Positions 63,381 through 64,000 of a stretch of 64,000 nt of DNA are shown piece after piece (the stretch's first letter is position 1; every line of letters begins with the position of its first letter). The DNA is from Holacanthus passer (taxonomy: Eukaryota > Chordata > Actinopteri > Pomacanthidae). The stretch lies in contig JAFREQ010000063.1 of assembly GCA_025331565.1 (NCBI GenBank), positions 1,302,001-1,366,000 of the forward strand, in the 5' to 3' direction. The notes beneath the pieces are model-generated. The model saw only the letters and a program-made list of their open reading frames with translations, had not been told where the DNA came from and ran no database searches. A program made the translations under genes and the position numbers.

Positions 63381-64000
63381 TCTTTAAAGGTTGCATTGCA
63401 GTGGCTTATGATCGAGTCACGCTCACTTGTGCAGCGCACCGTCTTTTGCATAACTTGTTGCATAAGCACTCTACTGGCAGGCACACTCTGTCATGTACGG
63501 TCCGTGTCATTTCTGCTTTTGGTAGGGCTTATTACAGTACAGGCCGTTCCCTAATGTCACTGCGGTTGCAAAACCACACAAGCCATCTCTCCCTGACTTT
63601 TTTTTCTGTCATCTAAGAATTGGCTTCCTGTTTTCATTGTGTTCTCTTTCTCTCTCTGGAGGTGTCGTAACCCAGGAGGCCCTGTGCCAAGAACAAACCA
63701 AGGTCTGGTCGGGAGAGATCGCTCTGTGCTTGCACTGGAAACAGACACACACACCCGCACACATGCACGCCTATTTTGAACACACACAATATCCAGATGT
63801 TAAATGTGTGTGTGTCTTTGCGTGTGTGTGTGTCTGTTTGATGTGTGATGTGTATGGCATGTACAGTCCTTGTTGCCAAGCCATAAAAAGTCGCTTGCCT
63901 GGGCCTGATCTGATGTGCCCTCCGAACAGCACTCTGTATGTGTGCATGCCGGTCTCCTGTCTCTCCTTTTATCGTTGTACAAGGTTGTACACATTCATAA

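Larger units (their letters stand above)
32627..64000 (+). other. zbtb16: Part of a very long zbtb16 intron (downstream of the visible exon)
   Basis: The following finger exon (family motif around FVCDQCG) was not found before the window ends, so this intron is at least 31.4 kb. It contains a pyrimidine-rich block, transposon remnants, microsatellites and G4-type tracts, listed separately. Outside these I see only unannotatable AT-rich intronic sequence. No second gene on either strand could be supported. Confidence 0.72.

Overview
The window is vertebrate, almost certainly teleost fish, nuclear DNA. The reasons are a spliced zinc-finger exon, very long non-coding stretches, dozens of (CA)n/(TG)n microsatellites, and several dispersed repeats of teleost type. 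A ray-finned, perhaps percomorph, fish is the best guess. That rests on repeat texture and one exon, so species and paralogue (zbtb16a or zbtb16b) cannot be fixed here.

Only one convincing coding segment is visible: a 98-nt internal exon at 32529-32626 on the + strand. It encodes the end of one C2H2 finger and a complete second finger (motif YGCELCGKSF...RLRMHLLSH), almost identical as I recall it to the second zinc finger of ZBTB16/PLZF. The exon has a canonical AG acceptor and a CAG|GTAAAG donor, with intron phases 2 and 1. Everything else therefore reads as intron of a zbtb16 gene: at least 32.5 kb upstream, with the BTB/POZ-bearing exon lying before the window, and at least 31.4 kb downstream, with the remaining finger exons beyond it. 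No other exon, tRNA, rRNA, CRISPR array or prokaryotic-type operon was found.

Upstream intron (1-32528): unique sequence; a 15-bp perfect hairpin at 1.2 kb with a third related copy; an ISRE-like motif at 2.3 kb; a CA/TG microsatellite-rich zone at 9.9-23.3 kb; a probable MITE carrying a CTCF-like motif at 16.5-17.0 kb; a G-quadruplex motif at 26.3 kb; a terminal-inverted-repeat element at 27.1 kb; and low-GC blocks that look like conserved non-coding elements around 12.3, 25, 29.6 and 31.2 kb.

Downstream intron (32627-64000): a strongly pyrimidine-biased, partly CpG-rich 0.85-kb block at 36.05-36.91 kb; a second copy of the 27-kb element at 40.6 kb; a dispersed repeat at 45.0-45.3 kb; a tandem-unit teleost repeat at 54.1-54.3 kb; a G4/i-motif tract at 55.34 kb; a decayed hAT transposase pseudogene at 56.0-56.65 kb; and a candidate regulatory block near 63 kb. 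I did not find a new multi-gene system. The points most worth checking are the 36-kb block, the 1.2-kb hairpin, and the candidate enhancers inside this developmental transcription-factor locus.
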